Under the pieces are notes generated by a model. That model was not told where the DNA came from, did no database searches, and saw only the letters and a list, made by a program, of their open reading frames with translations. Positions 1-7,973 of a stretch of DNA of 40,083 nucleotides are shown here, piece by piece. Each line of letters opens with the position of its first letter. Position 1 is the first letter of the stretch. Made by a program: the position numbers and the translations under genes. The DNA is from a virus. The DNA lies in the IMG/VR virus record IMGVR_UViG_3300032093_000322, positions 1 through 40,083 of that record, one strand, 5' to 3'.

Positions 1-849
1 AGCAAGATTTTTACCACCGTGAGTTACGGTGTGTTCAGCTTTAGCAGTCATGGTTTCCATTTGGTGACCACCTTTGCCTTCCTTGCCTTTTGCATAAGCC
101 ATATCTGCATGACCCTTATATACATCATATTTATTTTTGCCTTGCTTTAATAATGGACCGCCGCCTTCTGCACTAGTAGCTTCTTTTAATTTCTTTTTCT
201 TGGCTTCCATTTCTTTTTTCTTCATTTCTGCTTTTTCTTTTGGAGACATTTTTTTGGAAGATTTTTTAGCTTCTTGTACTAAACGAGCAGTAACTCTTGC
301 TAATACAGTTTCTACGAGCGAATCTTCTGAAAGCTCTACGCTTTCATCCATTTCTTCTTCCTCTTCTTTTTTGTCATCTTTAGCTTTTTTAGCAGGCTTC
401 TTCTTTGCTTCTTCTAAATCTTCTTCTAATTCTTCTTTCATTTCTTCTTCGCCATCCGCAGTTGCTTCTTCGCCGCCACCAGCAGAAACTTTCATCTCTA
501 CACCAACCATATCAGCTAATTCTGCTAATTGATTAGCAATCTCTTCAATCTTACTTTCTACTGCCGAAGAATCTCCTGACATATCTGTTTCTGGTGATTC
601 ATCTTCTGGTTCTTCCATATCTGGCATATCAGCTGGTTCTTCCATAGAAGTAGCATCAGAAGATTCTTTGGAATCGTCTTCAGCTTCTTTCATATTTTTT
701 GGAAGATCATTTCCGAGAGGCAGTGATGGAGTCATGGCCTCATTAATTGCTGCTTTTTCTGAAACCACATTTTTAACTAATGGTTCTAAATTAGCTAAGG
801 TCATAAAACGACGAATCTGTGATTCGCTTAATAATTCTTTTTTGCTCAT
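1..849 (-). CDS. Acidic Lys/Glu-rich structural or scaffold-like protein (5' part; runs off the left edge)
   Basis: This open frame starts at the ATG at 849 and stays open for 283 codons to the window edge, so the C-terminus is missing. The ATG follows an AGGAGA ribosome-binding site. The protein starts MSKKELLSESQIRRFMTLA. A Glu/Asp/Ser/Met-rich low-complexity stretch (about residues 50-170) follows, then alternating acidic and Lys-rich helical blocks, then a Gly/Lys/His-rich tail. There are no membrane segments or catalytic motifs. Such charged, helical, low-complexity composition is typical of phage prohead core/scaffold or internal head proteins, but I see no diagnostic domain. It has its own candidate late promoter (893-902), separate from the sigma-like gene upstream, which suggests late expression. 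Structural role is an inference. Confidence 0.75.
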   Translation of the reverse strand, partial: MSKKELLSESQIRRFMTLANLEPLVKNVVSEKAAINEAMTPSLPLGNDLPKNMKEAEDDSKESSDATSMEEPADMPDMEEPEDESPETDMSGDSSAVESKIEEIANQLAELADMVGVEMKVSAGGGEEATADGEEEMKEELEEDLEEAKKKPAKKAKDDKKEEEEEMDESVELSEDSLVETVLARVTARLVQEAKKSSKKMSPKEKAEMKKKEMEAKKKKLKEATSAEGGGPLLKQGKNKYDVYKGHADMAYAKGKEGKGGHQMETMTAKAEHTVTHGGKNLA

Positions 850-892
850 GTATTATCTCCTAAGATATTGTATAAATACATACAATTTTAAA

Positions 893-902
893 ATAAATAG
901 TA
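893..902 (-). promoter_or_regulatory. Candidate late promoter motif TACTATTTAT
   Basis: Minus strand reads TACTATTTAT, 43 nt before the ATG at 849, inside the 88-nt gap after the sigma-like gene. The same 10-mer occurs at 3755-3764, 13766-13775 and 38143-38152. Between it and the gene lies a 7-bp hairpin (867-886, ATTGTAT/ATACAAT) whose loop region again reads TATTTATA. Promoter activity is inferred from recurrence and position. Confidence 0.5.
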
Positions 903-937
903 TTATTAGCTAGAAAAGGTCAAAATAAATGGACAAT

Positions 938-1207
938 TTAAATAAAATCATCGGTATTTATTATTTTGTTTTTATTTATTTTAAAAAGGGCTTCTTCTTC
1001 TATTTGTTTTACTCTGACGAAACTACATCCAATTCTTTCTGCAACATCTCTTAAAGTAAGATTTTTATTATTTAATTCTGATGCTTCTACTGTATATAGA
1101 ACGCAATTTAATTCAGATTCATAATTGATCCATTTTCTGCATTCTTTATTAGGACAAGAGACTTGTAATTTTTTACAAGCTTCTAAACAGCTTTTAAATT
1201 CACTCAT
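938..1207 (-). CDS. Small sigma-70 region 4-like protein
   Basis: An 89-residue protein. Residues about 50-80 (LTLRDVAERIGCSFVRVKQI plus EEEALFKI) match the helix-turn-helix of sigma-70 region 4.2, including the family pattern L-[RS]-E/D-V-[AG]-x-x-[LI]-G-x-S-x-x-R-V-[RK]-Q-I-E-x-x-A-L. In full sigma factors this element binds the -35 box and the beta flap. The N-terminus has four cysteines (C7, C11, C18, C23) that could bind a metal. Regions 2 and 3 are absent, so it cannot be a complete sigma factor. It could act like a phage late sigma/co-activator or a DNA-binding adaptor. The start at 1207 overlaps the upstream stop by 4 nt (ATGA), so translation is probably coupled. Confidence 0.7.
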   Translation of the reverse strand: MSEFKSCLEACKKLQVSCPNKECRKWINYESELNCVLYTVEASELNNKNLTLRDVAERIGCSFVRVKQIEEEALFKINKNKIINTDDFI

Positions 1208-1515
1208 ATATCCTCATTTTCTTTTTCTAAAATATCAAAAATATTAGCTATTTCATCTTTATCTAATCCAAATTCATCATTTGTTTTCTGTATTTCTTTA
1301 GAATCTTTTAAACGTTTTTTATGTGTTTTGGCATCTAAATTTTGTGAAGAATAAATATCTAAATAATTTCTAATTAAAGGATTATCTTCTAAATACCCTT
1401 TTACAAAAGCATTAAAAAACATTGTTTGCGACATACACTCATACTGAAGTTTGACTCTTAATCTAGCGTGATCATCTTCGCTAATTGTAAATTTCAAATC
1501 TTTTTTATTATCCAT
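1204..1515 (-). CDS. Ribbon-helix-helix-like small protein
   Basis: A 103-residue protein. Residues 6-45 (starting DLKFTISEDDHARLRVKL, then MSQTMFFNAFVKGYLEDNP) look like a ribbon-helix-helix fold: one beta strand, a polar turn with E-D-D-H, a first helix, a short turn before M-S-Q-T, and a second helix. That fold is used by Arc/MetJ-type repressors. The C-terminal half is a charged helical tail. The ATG overlaps the end of the GuaB-like gene by 8 nt, and its stop overlaps the start of the sigma-like gene, so the three are probably translated together. A role in transcription is an inference from fold and neighbour. Confidence 0.55.
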   Translation of the reverse strand: MDNKKDLKFTISEDDHARLRVKLQYECMSQTMFFNAFVKGYLEDNPLIRNYLDIYSSQNLDAKTHKKRLKDSKEIQKTNDEFGLDKDEIANIFDILEKENEDI

Positions 1516-2533
1516 GACGAATTAAAATGTGCGGAGAGCTTTCGATCTGTGCTGCGCTAGACTGTTTAATAAATTTAGCTTTGGAGCGTAGTTCAACCAA
1601 ATCTTTTGCTCCGCTATATGATAAACCACTACGAATATTTCTCGTAATATCTTCTAAGATATTTGGTAAGTGTCCTTTATATGCAACTCTAGAAGCTACA
1701 CCTTCAAAACTGGAATAGGTGCCTTTCCAATCCATTTGAGCTTCTTTACTAGCCATGCCACGATAAACTTTATATTGTTTACCATTTTCTTCAAAAACAT
1801 CACCGGGTGATACATCTGTGCCTGCTAACATAGAACCTAGCATAACAAAATCTGCTCCAGCAGCGAGAGATTTAACAATATCACCGGATGTTTTAATACC
1901 ACCATCGGCAATCATTCTTGCTCTTTTAGAGGTATTAGAGCATTCGGATACAGACGAAAATGTTGGAACGCCATGTCCTGTCTGAACTCTTGTGCTGCAA
2001 ATACTACCGCCACCAACACCAACACGTATGCTATCGGCACCCCAATCAGATAGACGCTCAAAAGCTTCTTTAGTGGCTACATTGCCTGCCATTACATGTA
2101 TCTTATAACCAAATTTTGCTCTTATGGCAGCAATAGCATTTTTTACTGATATATGATCACCGTGCGCTACATCTACACATAGAACATTGACACCAGCGTT
2201 TAGTAGTTTTTCTGCTCTTTCTAGAAAGTCTCCAGTGGATCCAACCGCAGCACCAACTGCACCAGCTTCATTATCTTTACAATATTTAACCATGTCGGCT
2301 TGTTGATCTGGCGTATTGTATCTATGAATAATTCCCAAACCACCAAGAATACTTATTTCACAGGCCATTACTTCTCCTGTAACTGTATCCATTGGACTTG
2401 AGATGATAGGTATTTGTAATTTGATTGTATCATCTAGCCAAGAAGAAATATTTGTTTGCTTTCTTGACTCGATATCAGAATATTGTGGAACTAGTAATAC
2501 GTCATCAAACGCCAGCGTTTCCTGTAGCTTCAT
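1508..2533 (-). CDS. guaB: IMP dehydrogenase / GMP reductase family protein lacking CBS domains
   Basis: A 341-residue TIM-barrel enzyme of the GuaB/GuaC family. It has the N-terminal segment TLAFDDVLLVPQYSDI, the catalytic-loop motif G-V-G-G-G-S-I-C-S-T-R with the active-site cysteine, the phosphate-binding D-G-G-I-K-T-S-G-D and G-A-D-F-V-M-L-G-S segments, and a YRGMASKEAQ flap. The C-terminus (KAKFIKQSSAAQIESSPHIL) resembles IMPDH more than GMP reductase. Bacterial IMPDH is about 490 residues with two CBS domains inserted near residue 120. Here that insert is missing (the chain passes straight from IIHRYNT to the next barrel strand), leaving a bare catalytic barrel. Likely role: committing IMP to guanine nucleotides (or the reverse, GMP to IMP) during infection. 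The usual Pro in the catalytic loop (GxGPGS) is Gly here. Confidence 0.85.
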   Translation of the reverse strand: MKLQETLAFDDVLLVPQYSDIESRKQTNISSWLDDTIKLQIPIISSPMDTVTGEVMACEISILGGLGIIHRYNTPDQQADMVKYCKDNEAGAVGAAVGSTGDFLERAEKLLNAGVNVLCVDVAHGDHISVKNAIAAIRAKFGYKIHVMAGNVATKEAFERLSDWGADSIRVGVGGGSICSTRVQTGHGVPTFSSVSECSNTSKRARMIADGGIKTSGDIVKSLAAGADFVMLGSMLAGTDVSPGDVFEENGKQYKVYRGMASKEAQMDWKGTYSSFEGVASRVAYKGHLPNILEDITRNIRSGLSYSGAKDLVELRSKAKFIKQSSAAQIESSPHILIRHG

Positions 2534-2756
2534 TGTTTCTCCGATCTTGATTGCATTTAGGGCAAAATAAATCTACACGTTTTTGTTCATTATATACTTC
2601 AACGTACCAAGACATTACCATCATCTTGTTCTTCTTGTCAAACGGTTCTTTGCATTTAACACAATTATTCGGTATGTTCAATATCATATTGGCTTGTTGA
2701 GCCATTGTATTTTCTAATTTTTTCTTTTTATTTCCAGTTCTACTTCTTGATCCCAT
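2505..2756 (-). CDS. Small zinc-ribbon protein, function unknown
   Basis: An 83-residue protein with a basic N-terminus (MGSRSRTGNKKKK) and two CxxC knuckles (CVKCKEPF and FCPKC) about 33 residues apart, the pattern of a zinc ribbon. An earlier in-frame ATG at 2780 exists. I chose 2756 because AGGT lies just upstream and the earlier start would overlap the previous gene more. It overlaps the GuaB-like start by 29 nt. The RNA- or DNA-binding possibility is inferred from the zinc ribbon and basic patch only. Confidence 0.65.
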   Translation of the reverse strand: MGSRSRTGNKKKKLENTMAQQANMILNIPNNCVKCKEPFDKKNKMMVMSWYVEVYNEQKRVDLFCPKCNQDRRNNEATGNAGV

Positions 2757-2955
2757 ATTTAGACCTATATTCCTCTCCACTCATAGTTGTATTAAGTAAA
2801 TAAATTTCTGGATAGACTAGATTGATATCTTGTTCTCTCGAATATACGATATAAGATTTATAATGGGTATTGACGGCTTCTTCTACGATAACATATATAT
2901 CATTAACAAAACCATCAAATTCAGATATTAATATATCGCCGGATTGATATGACAT
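2740..2955 (-). CDS. Hypothetical small beta-rich protein
   Basis: A 71-residue protein that I do not recognise. It is predicted to be mostly beta strands (SGDILISEFDGF, DIYVIVEEAV, YKSYIVYSRE, then NLVYPEIYLL) and might be a small barrel. Its ATG shares one base with the stop of the upstream leader protein gene (TAATG), a layout typical of translational coupling. Confidence 0.6.
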   Translation of the reverse strand: MSYQSGDILISEFDGFVNDIYVIVEEAVNTHYKSYIVYSREQDINLVYPEIYLLNTTMSGEEYRSKYGIKK

Positions 2956-3734
2956 TATTTCTTACCAAATAAAATTGTATCTTTTGGATCGGGCATTCTA
3001 TCTAATTCTATGTTTCTAAAACCTTTATGTAGTATTTTCAATGGACCCTGACTATCATTTATATTGAAATCTCTATTGATTTGATCAATGTAATTTTTAT
3101 AAAATTCGCTTCTTTCATTACCAACAAAATCTTTTATATTGTTCAGTTTTCTATAATTGAAAGCATACTCTGGATATTTTTTATTAATAAATTCTATAAA
3201 TTGTTCGCTACAAGAAACAACTCTTTCATTTGGCATATAAGGATTAGGAGGAAACACATCAGCTTTAAATTTTATTGGTGTATCGTAATCTAGAAAATTT
3301 GAAACCTTATCTTCAATATTTTGTTCTATAACTTTAAAGTTTTTTACTGGTACAAAAACATCTTCTAGTTGTCCATCTAAACCAACTAAATCATCATATC
3401 TACCATTTTGAATGGTTATTAACACATTATTTTCAGCGTCTGGTCCATTTTTTTGGATATTAGCATATGCTCTATTACGACCTTCATGATCTTTTACTTT
3501 ATAATATTGATTAACTACTAAAGATAAATCACCAGCTCTTGCATAATAGTAATCCATCTGTTGGACACTAAAACGCTTTTTTAAATAATCTCTCGTTTGT
3601 TGGTCTGTAGTTAATTTTAAAAAATCTGATGCCTTCATCCTTACAAGTACTTCATCATTTGTATCGCTTTCATTTAATACTTTATTTAATTCTTCTTTAA
3701 TAATATCCTTTAAATATGCTTTGTTGATTTTCAT
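2955..3734 (-). CDS. Leader-bearing protein A (MKIxK...IIxEEL N-terminus), probable late virion-associated protein
   Basis: 259 residues from the ATG at 3734, chosen over an upstream in-frame codon because GGAG lies 8 nt before it. The N-terminus MKINKAYLKDIIKEELNKVL is an amphipathic helix nearly identical in pattern to those of the proteins at 11717-12988 and 13010-13732, although the rest of the three proteins differs. Such a shared leader on unrelated bodies resembles T4 capsid-targeting sequences, which are cut by the prohead protease after [LI]-x-E. Here I12-K-E14 and L20-N-E22 fit that pattern. The body is mixed alpha/beta with no recognised domain. A candidate late promoter lies 20 nt upstream. 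Function unknown; virion packaging is inferred. Confidence 0.7.
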   Translation of the reverse strand: MKINKAYLKDIIKEELNKVLNESDTNDEVLVRMKASDFLKLTTDQQTRDYLKKRFSVQQMDYYYARAGDLSLVVNQYYKVKDHEGRNRAYANIQKNGPDAENNVLITIQNGRYDDLVGLDGQLEDVFVPVKNFKVIEQNIEDKVSNFLDYDTPIKFKADVFPPNPYMPNERVVSCSEQFIEFINKKYPEYAFNYRKLNNIKDFVGNERSEFYKNYIDQINRDFNINDSQGPLKILHKGFRNIELDRMPDPKDTILFGKK

Positions 3735-3754
3735 TATTATTTCTCCAAATAACA

Positions 3755-3764
3755 ATAAATAGTA
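3755..3764 (-). promoter_or_regulatory. Candidate late promoter motif TACTATTTAT
   Basis: An exact copy of the recurring 10-mer on the minus strand. It begins one base after the dUTPase stop codon and ends 20 nt before the ATG of leader protein A, so it would start a leader of only a dozen or so bases that still holds the GGAG site. Its position lets a late-type gene be expressed separately from the metabolic genes upstream. Confidence 0.55.
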
Positions 3765-4205
3765 TTATTTAGTGCCTGTGGAACCAAAACCGCCTTCTCC
3801 TCTAGCGTTTGCTGGTGTATCGAACTGTTCTACTAATTGTATTGCGCTTTCATTTACTCTATTAACTGTAAATTGTGCAATTTTATCATGATGTTTAATA
3901 GAAATAGTTTCATGTGTACTATTAAACATAATAATTCCCCAAGGACCAGTATAGTAGGCATCCACTAAACCAAGTGATACTAACTTTCCCTTACTAGACA
4001 TACCACTTCTACCGCGTATGTCGCAAGACCAACCGGGAGGAGGCATTATAGCCATACCTGTAGGAATAATTCTTGTTTGACCGGGAGATAGTAAAATTTC
4101 ATTATCTGGCGTGTCGGCATAAAGATCATATGCGGCATCTTCATTGTGTGCCTTAGAGGGCATTTTAGCAGTATCGGTTAATTTTTTGCATTGTAAAATA
4201 ATCAT
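3765..4205 (-). CDS. dut: dUTPase (deoxyuridine 5'-triphosphate nucleotidohydrolase)
   Basis: 146 residues, the normal length of trimeric dUTPases, with all five motifs: 1 (AAYDLYA), 2 (GRSGMSSKG), 3 (VDAYYTGPWGI), 4 (KIAQFTVNRV) and 5 (RGEGGFGSTG, the Gly-rich lid). It hydrolyses dUTP to dUMP, keeping uracil out of phage DNA and feeding dUMP to the ThyX encoded at 10099-10830. Motif 3 has Tyr-Tyr-Thr-Gly where many enzymes have D-Y-R/T-G. The gene follows dnaE by 9 nt with an AGGA site and should share its transcript. Confidence 0.95.
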   Translation of the reverse strand: MIILQCKKLTDTAKMPSKAHNEDAAYDLYADTPDNEILLSPGQTRIIPTGMAIMPPPGWSCDIRGRSGMSSKGKLVSLGLVDAYYTGPWGIIMFNSTHETISIKHHDKIAQFTVNRVNESAIQLVEQFDTPANARGEGGFGSTGTK

Positions 4206-4214
4206 TTTTATTTC

Positions 4215-7200
4215 CTATCCTAGTAATTTAAATGTATGTTTAATACTTCTTGTGCTCCAACCCCATTGTTCATCGTGCTCTAGTTTTGCTAGATATGGTC
4301 TATTTAACCACAACTTATCTTTTAATGGATCTACACCCCAGCATTTAATAGCTGTCATGGTATTAGTTGAATCAGTTACATTAAGTATCCAATAAATTTT
4401 ACCATTCTTAGTTTTCTTTTCTTCAATGTTTCTTGGAATGAACCAAACGACTTCTCCAAGTTCTTTTTCATAAGCACCAATTGCAGGAATATATTTCTCT
4501 TCTAGTCTTTTAACTATCTCAGGTGTCATAACCATACTAATTGGGTAAACTCCACTCAAAGAAACAATATTTTCTAGTTTTTCTTCATCTGTGAAATCAC
4601 CTTCAGGTTTATATTTTTCAATATTATCAGCAAATTTCTTTGGTGTTTTTGGACGATCAACAACGGCTGCAGACCAGAAATGTTTTAATCCAGTAAATCT
4701 ATTATCAACAAGTTTGCTTAATGCACCACTTCTTGTAAGAGCATCAAGCGCTTTCTTGTTTAGTTTACTATAGACTATATTTTCATTAAACAACAAATCG
4801 TCAATAGACTTAAATGGACGATGATTCATTATCTGTTCGATTGCTGTATCGCCAAGACCTTTAATAGAAGACAAAGGTTGAATTAGGGTTTTACCATCTA
4901 TATCAACTTCCCATTTCTTACCAGAACTATTAATATCTAATGTCTTGATAATAAAGTTATAGTTCTTGGCGAGGCTTATTGCTGCCTCTTTCCTATCTTC
5001 AGGTTCTTTATCCAAGAAGGCAGCAAGCCACTCAGCAGGGAAATAATGAAAGAGGTAAGCACACTGATAAGAAAGTATAGAATAACAAATAGCATGAGAA
5101 AGGTTAAAGCCGTATCCGCTGAAAAATTCCATAGTTTTCCAAAGATGTAATCCAGTACCTTCGGTGAGTCCTTTTTCTTTGCAGCCTGTGATAAACTTGC
5201 TGTAGAGCTTTTCTTTAACCTGAGACTCCTTTCCAGTGCCTTTTTTTGTGAGTACCTTTCGTAATTCGTTGCCTTCATCCAGCGAAATATCCTTGCCTAG
5301 TTTGTGCGCGAGAAGACTTAATTGTTCTTGAAAAACAATAAATCCATATGTTTCTTCTGTTACGTCTTTAACTAGTTCATGCACATAAGAAATAGACTCA
5401 GGATTTTTCTTTGCTTCAATATATTTTTCATGAACATTAGCAGATAATGGGCCGGGACGGAAAATAGACGTAATAGCGGCAATATCTACAATGTTTTTTG
5501 GTAACGCTTGCTTACAAAACTTCTGCGCTGCTGTATTTGTAAACTGAAATGTTCCACAGAAGTTACCTTCTTGAAAAACATATTTATAAACTGCTTCATC
5601 CTCAAGATTAATCTTGTTTGGATGTAGATTTTCATCATAGTACTTTTTCATATCTGCAAATGTAGGATTAGGAATATTATGATGACGCTTTAAAATATGC
5701 TCAACGCAAGTTTCAATCATTCTTAGAGAAGCTAGACCAAGGATATCAAACTTAATAAATCCAAGAGGTTCTAGATGACGAACCGTTTGTCCTTCAGTCC
5801 AAGGAGTTTGTGTTACACCACCGCTATTAATTAGCGGCATTTTTTGATCAAGATTATCTGCAAATAGCACACCGCCAGCGTGACGAGAAATACTGCGAAT
5901 TTGACCTTGTAGATTTTCTACATGGGTAGCAACATGTGGATATTTATTTAGATATTGTGTAAGACTTGGAGAATAATTCTTAAGCTCTTCCCAAGTTGGG
6001 TTATAAACACCAGCAGTTATCCCATGTTCTCTTTTAGCAACAGGGGTAGCTTCAAGCAACATTTTGCTTGTTACGTCATTAACTTCTGTAAAAGGTATTT
6101 CATACAGCTTGCTGATGTCTTTTACAAGCGAGCGAATTTGTAATGTATTATAGTTAGAAATTGGAACTACGGTGTTTTCACCGAATTCCTTGATAAACAT
6201 TTCTTTAACTTCCATTGGCTCTGCACAGTCATAATCAATATCTGGGAAGTCTTTGGCATTCTTACGAATAAATCTTGAGAACTGAAGTTTATATTTGATT
6301 GGATCAACCTGTGTAATTCCAAGCAAATATGACACAAGAGAACCAGCACCAGAACCACGACCAGATCCAACAAACTGATTATCAGATACCTTATCGCTAA
6401 TCTTTTTCATTGTAAGAAAGTATTTAGAAAAACCACGATCTTTAATCGTGTGCAATTCCTCTTTTAGTCTTTCAATGTAATTATTATCTTTGTATAGACC
6501 GGTATTCTTCAAAGCATCAACAGAAATTTTTGCCAAAGCGCTATCGGCAGTTTCGCCTTCTGGAATAACAAACGATGGAAGCTTGATAGCTGTGTCTGGG
6601 GTGTAATCTTCAATACGATTTTTTAGGATATCTGCGGTGCGTGCAATGCTTTCTTCTACTAGCTTATCGTCATAACTAAAACCTAGAGCACCAGAAAAAC
6701 GCTTATAGGTATCAAAAAGCTCATCGCCATTTTTGGGATACAGTTGATATTCCATCTCTTCTAATGTTCTTGGAAGAGCATCAATTTTAATTTCATCCTT
6801 ACGCTTGCCCATCCAACCAAGCAATTTATAAATCTCACGATCTTTCCACATATCAGGTGAAGGAAAGTGAGCATCACAAGTGCTAATAAGCTGGAAACCG
6901 TGAACCTTGGATAGTTCAATAATAAATTGATTTACAATGTGTTGCTCTTTATAGTTTGCCCACTGTAATTCACCATAAAAGCGATCACCAAAGATATCAA
7001 TCATATTTTTGACGGTATTTTCCATAGCTACATATACAGCTTTCTCACCTTTTTCAATATTGTCCCAATAGTCGTTAGACAGAACACCGCCAAGACATGC
7101 ACTAGAGGCTATCAAGCCTTCATTGTGCTTTTTTAGGCTATCATAATCCATACGTGGAAAACGATAAAAACTATCGCCACGATATGAATCACTAATAAGC

Positions 7201-7649
7201 TTAAAAAGATTATTTAATCCAGTTTGGTTTTGTGCAACCAGAACAAGGTGCGAACGACGGTTTAATGTCGAACGAATACCTTTTTTGGTTTCGCTTTCAT
7301 CTTCAACTACAAGTCCAACATCGTCGTCAACTTGTTTTGCAAGTTTTGCATCTTCTTTATGCTTAATGTGCTCTTGTTTCCATTGTTGGATAGAAGGATG
7401 AACATATGCTTCAATGCCATAAAGAACACGAAAATCGTTTTTGCCTTCTTCTTTCATTTTCTTAGCTTTCATAAAAGCATAAGAATAAGAATTCATGTTT
7501 CCATGTTCTGTAAATGCAAGACCATTTAGACCATTGCCATAAGCAAAATCCACATGCTCTTCTGGATATCCTAGTCCATCAAAGATACTAAAAGTGCTAT
7601 GGTTATGCAAAGAAACAAATGGAATACTAGGCTTTTTTCTTTCGCTCAT
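4215..7649 (-). CDS. dnaE: DNA polymerase III alpha subunit (C-family replicase)
   Basis: 1144 residues, close to bacterial DnaE length (about 1160). The N-terminal PHP domain (about 10-280) keeps metal-type residues: HNHSTFS (H15, H17), TEHGNM, YGIEAYV and TCDAHF. A Mn/Zn-dependent proofreading activity is therefore possible. The palm starts near VGSGRGSGAGSLVSYLLGI. The catalytic aspartates are in PDIDYD (D470, D472) with the third in IKFDILGL (D635). Downstream are the fingers, a helix-hairpin-helix-like part (IKGLGDTAIEQIM) and a C-terminal OB-like segment. This is likely the main replicase of the phage. No clamp loader, clamp or epsilon subunit is seen in the window, so host factors may be used. 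A second polymerase, a small PolA type, is encoded at 23234-24448. Confidence 0.96.
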   Translation of the reverse strand: MSERKKPSIPFVSLHNHSTFSIFDGLGYPEEHVDFAYGNGLNGLAFTEHGNMNSYSYAFMKAKKMKEEGKNDFRVLYGIEAYVHPSIQQWKQEHIKHKEDAKLAKQVDDDVGLVVEDESETKKGIRSTLNRRSHLVLVAQNQTGLNNLFKLISDSYRGDSFYRFPRMDYDSLKKHNEGLIASSACLGGVLSNDYWDNIEKGEKAVYVAMENTVKNMIDIFGDRFYGELQWANYKEQHIVNQFIIELSKVHGFQLISTCDAHFPSPDMWKDREIYKLLGWMGKRKDEIKIDALPRTLEEMEYQLYPKNGDELFDTYKRFSGALGFSYDDKLVEESIARTADILKNRIEDYTPDTAIKLPSFVIPEGETADSALAKISVDALKNTGLYKDNNYIERLKEELHTIKDRGFSKYFLTMKKISDKVSDNQFVGSGRGSGAGSLVSYLLGITQVDPIKYKLQFSRFIRKNAKDFPDIDYDCAEPMEVKEMFIKEFGENTVVPISNYNTLQIRSLVKDISKLYEIPFTEVNDVTSKMLLEATPVAKREHGITAGVYNPTWEELKNYSPSLTQYLNKYPHVATHVENLQGQIRSISRHAGGVLFADNLDQKMPLINSGGVTQTPWTEGQTVRHLEPLGFIKFDILGLASLRMIETCVEHILKRHHNIPNPTFADMKKYYDENLHPNKINLEDEAVYKYVFQEGNFCGTFQFTNTAAQKFCKQALPKNIVDIAAITSIFRPGPLSANVHEKYIEAKKNPESISYVHELVKDVTEETYGFIVFQEQLSLLAHKLGKDISLDEGNELRKVLTKKGTGKESQVKEKLYSKFITGCKEKGLTEGTGLHLWKTMEFFSGYGFNLSHAICYSILSYQCAYLFHYFPAEWLAAFLDKEPEDRKEAAISLAKNYNFIIKTLDINSSGKKWEVDIDGKTLIQPLSSIKGLGDTAIEQIMNHRPFKSIDDLLFNENIVYSKLNKKALDALTRSGALSKLVDNRFTGLKHFWSAAVVDRPKTPKKFADNIEKYKPEGDFTDEEKLENIVSLSGVYPISMVMTPEIVKRLEEKYIPAIGAYEKELGEVVWFIPRNIEEKKTKNGKIYWILNVTDSTNTMTAIKCWGVDPLKDKLWLNRPYLAKLEHDEQWGWSTRSIKHTFKLLG

Positions 7650-7650
7650 G

Positions 7651-7725
7651 TTATTTCCCGTTACAGTTACAGTAAGTCCAATCTTTGTGCCACCAACAAT
7701 CTTTATGATGAATATAAGGAATCAT
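7651..7725 (-). CDS. 24-residue Cys/His/Trp-rich microprotein
   Basis: A short frame reading MIPYIHHKDCWWHKDWTYCN then CNGK. It has a clear site (TTGGAG, 6 nt) before its ATG at 7725, and its stop lies one base before the dnaE ATG at 7649. Of 24 residues, 3 are Cys, 3 His and 3 Trp, far from what random AT-rich sequence encodes, and the HH, C, H, C, C spacing could hold a metal. It fills the only gap between two genes. It could be a small metal-binding protein or a leader peptide that couples translation into dnaE. No family is recognised. Confidence 0.5.
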   Translation of the reverse strand: MIPYIHHKDCWWHKDWTYCNCNGK

Positions 7726-7727
7726 AT

Positions 7728-7973
7728 TTACTCCAATGGATTAAGAATCTCATCAACCTTATCTAGTGAGGTCAACAAGTATTCTACATGATCGTTGATA
7801 TAAGTAAACTGCTTTCTTAATTCTTCATTCTTTGAATGTTCTGAGGCTACAAAAAAAGAATTAATAAAATCTTTTTGGTCTGGCGTTAAATCAAAATAAT
7901 AATTTGGAAAGTTAATCTTGCTTTTCAGAAACTGATTCAGATTGTTGTAGAATTTCTCGGCTTGGTTGTTCAT
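7728..7973 (-). CDS. Hypothetical small helical protein
   Basis: 81 residues, mainly helical and charged, ending in EYLLTSLDKVDEILNPLE; no family recognised. The ATG at 7973 lies inside the 3' end of the upstream gene (62-nt overlap) and is preceded by GAGGT at a suitable distance. The reading frame is intact and the stop is followed at once by the microprotein start. Confidence 0.6.
   Translation of the reverse strand: MNNQAEKFYNNLNQFLKSKINFPNYYFDLTPDQKDFINSFFVASEHSKNEELRKQFTYINDHVEYLLTSLDKVDEILNPLE

Noticed and set aside
871-878. TATAAATA on the plus strand, T4 late promoter sequence
   Set aside because: No gene is transcribed rightward here. It is the complement of the loop of a minus-strand hairpin; other plus-strand copies coincide with the minus-strand TACTATTTAT motif.
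137-913. Plus-strand frames of 131 and 81 codons
   Set aside because: They lie opposite the long minus-strand acidic protein frame and are Ser/Phe-rich, as expected from the complement of Lys/Glu-rich coding sequence.
4976-5278. 100-codon minus-strand frame with hydrophobic stretch inside dnaE
   Set aside because: It lies fully within a conserved part of DnaE in another frame, with no ribosome site; a shadow.
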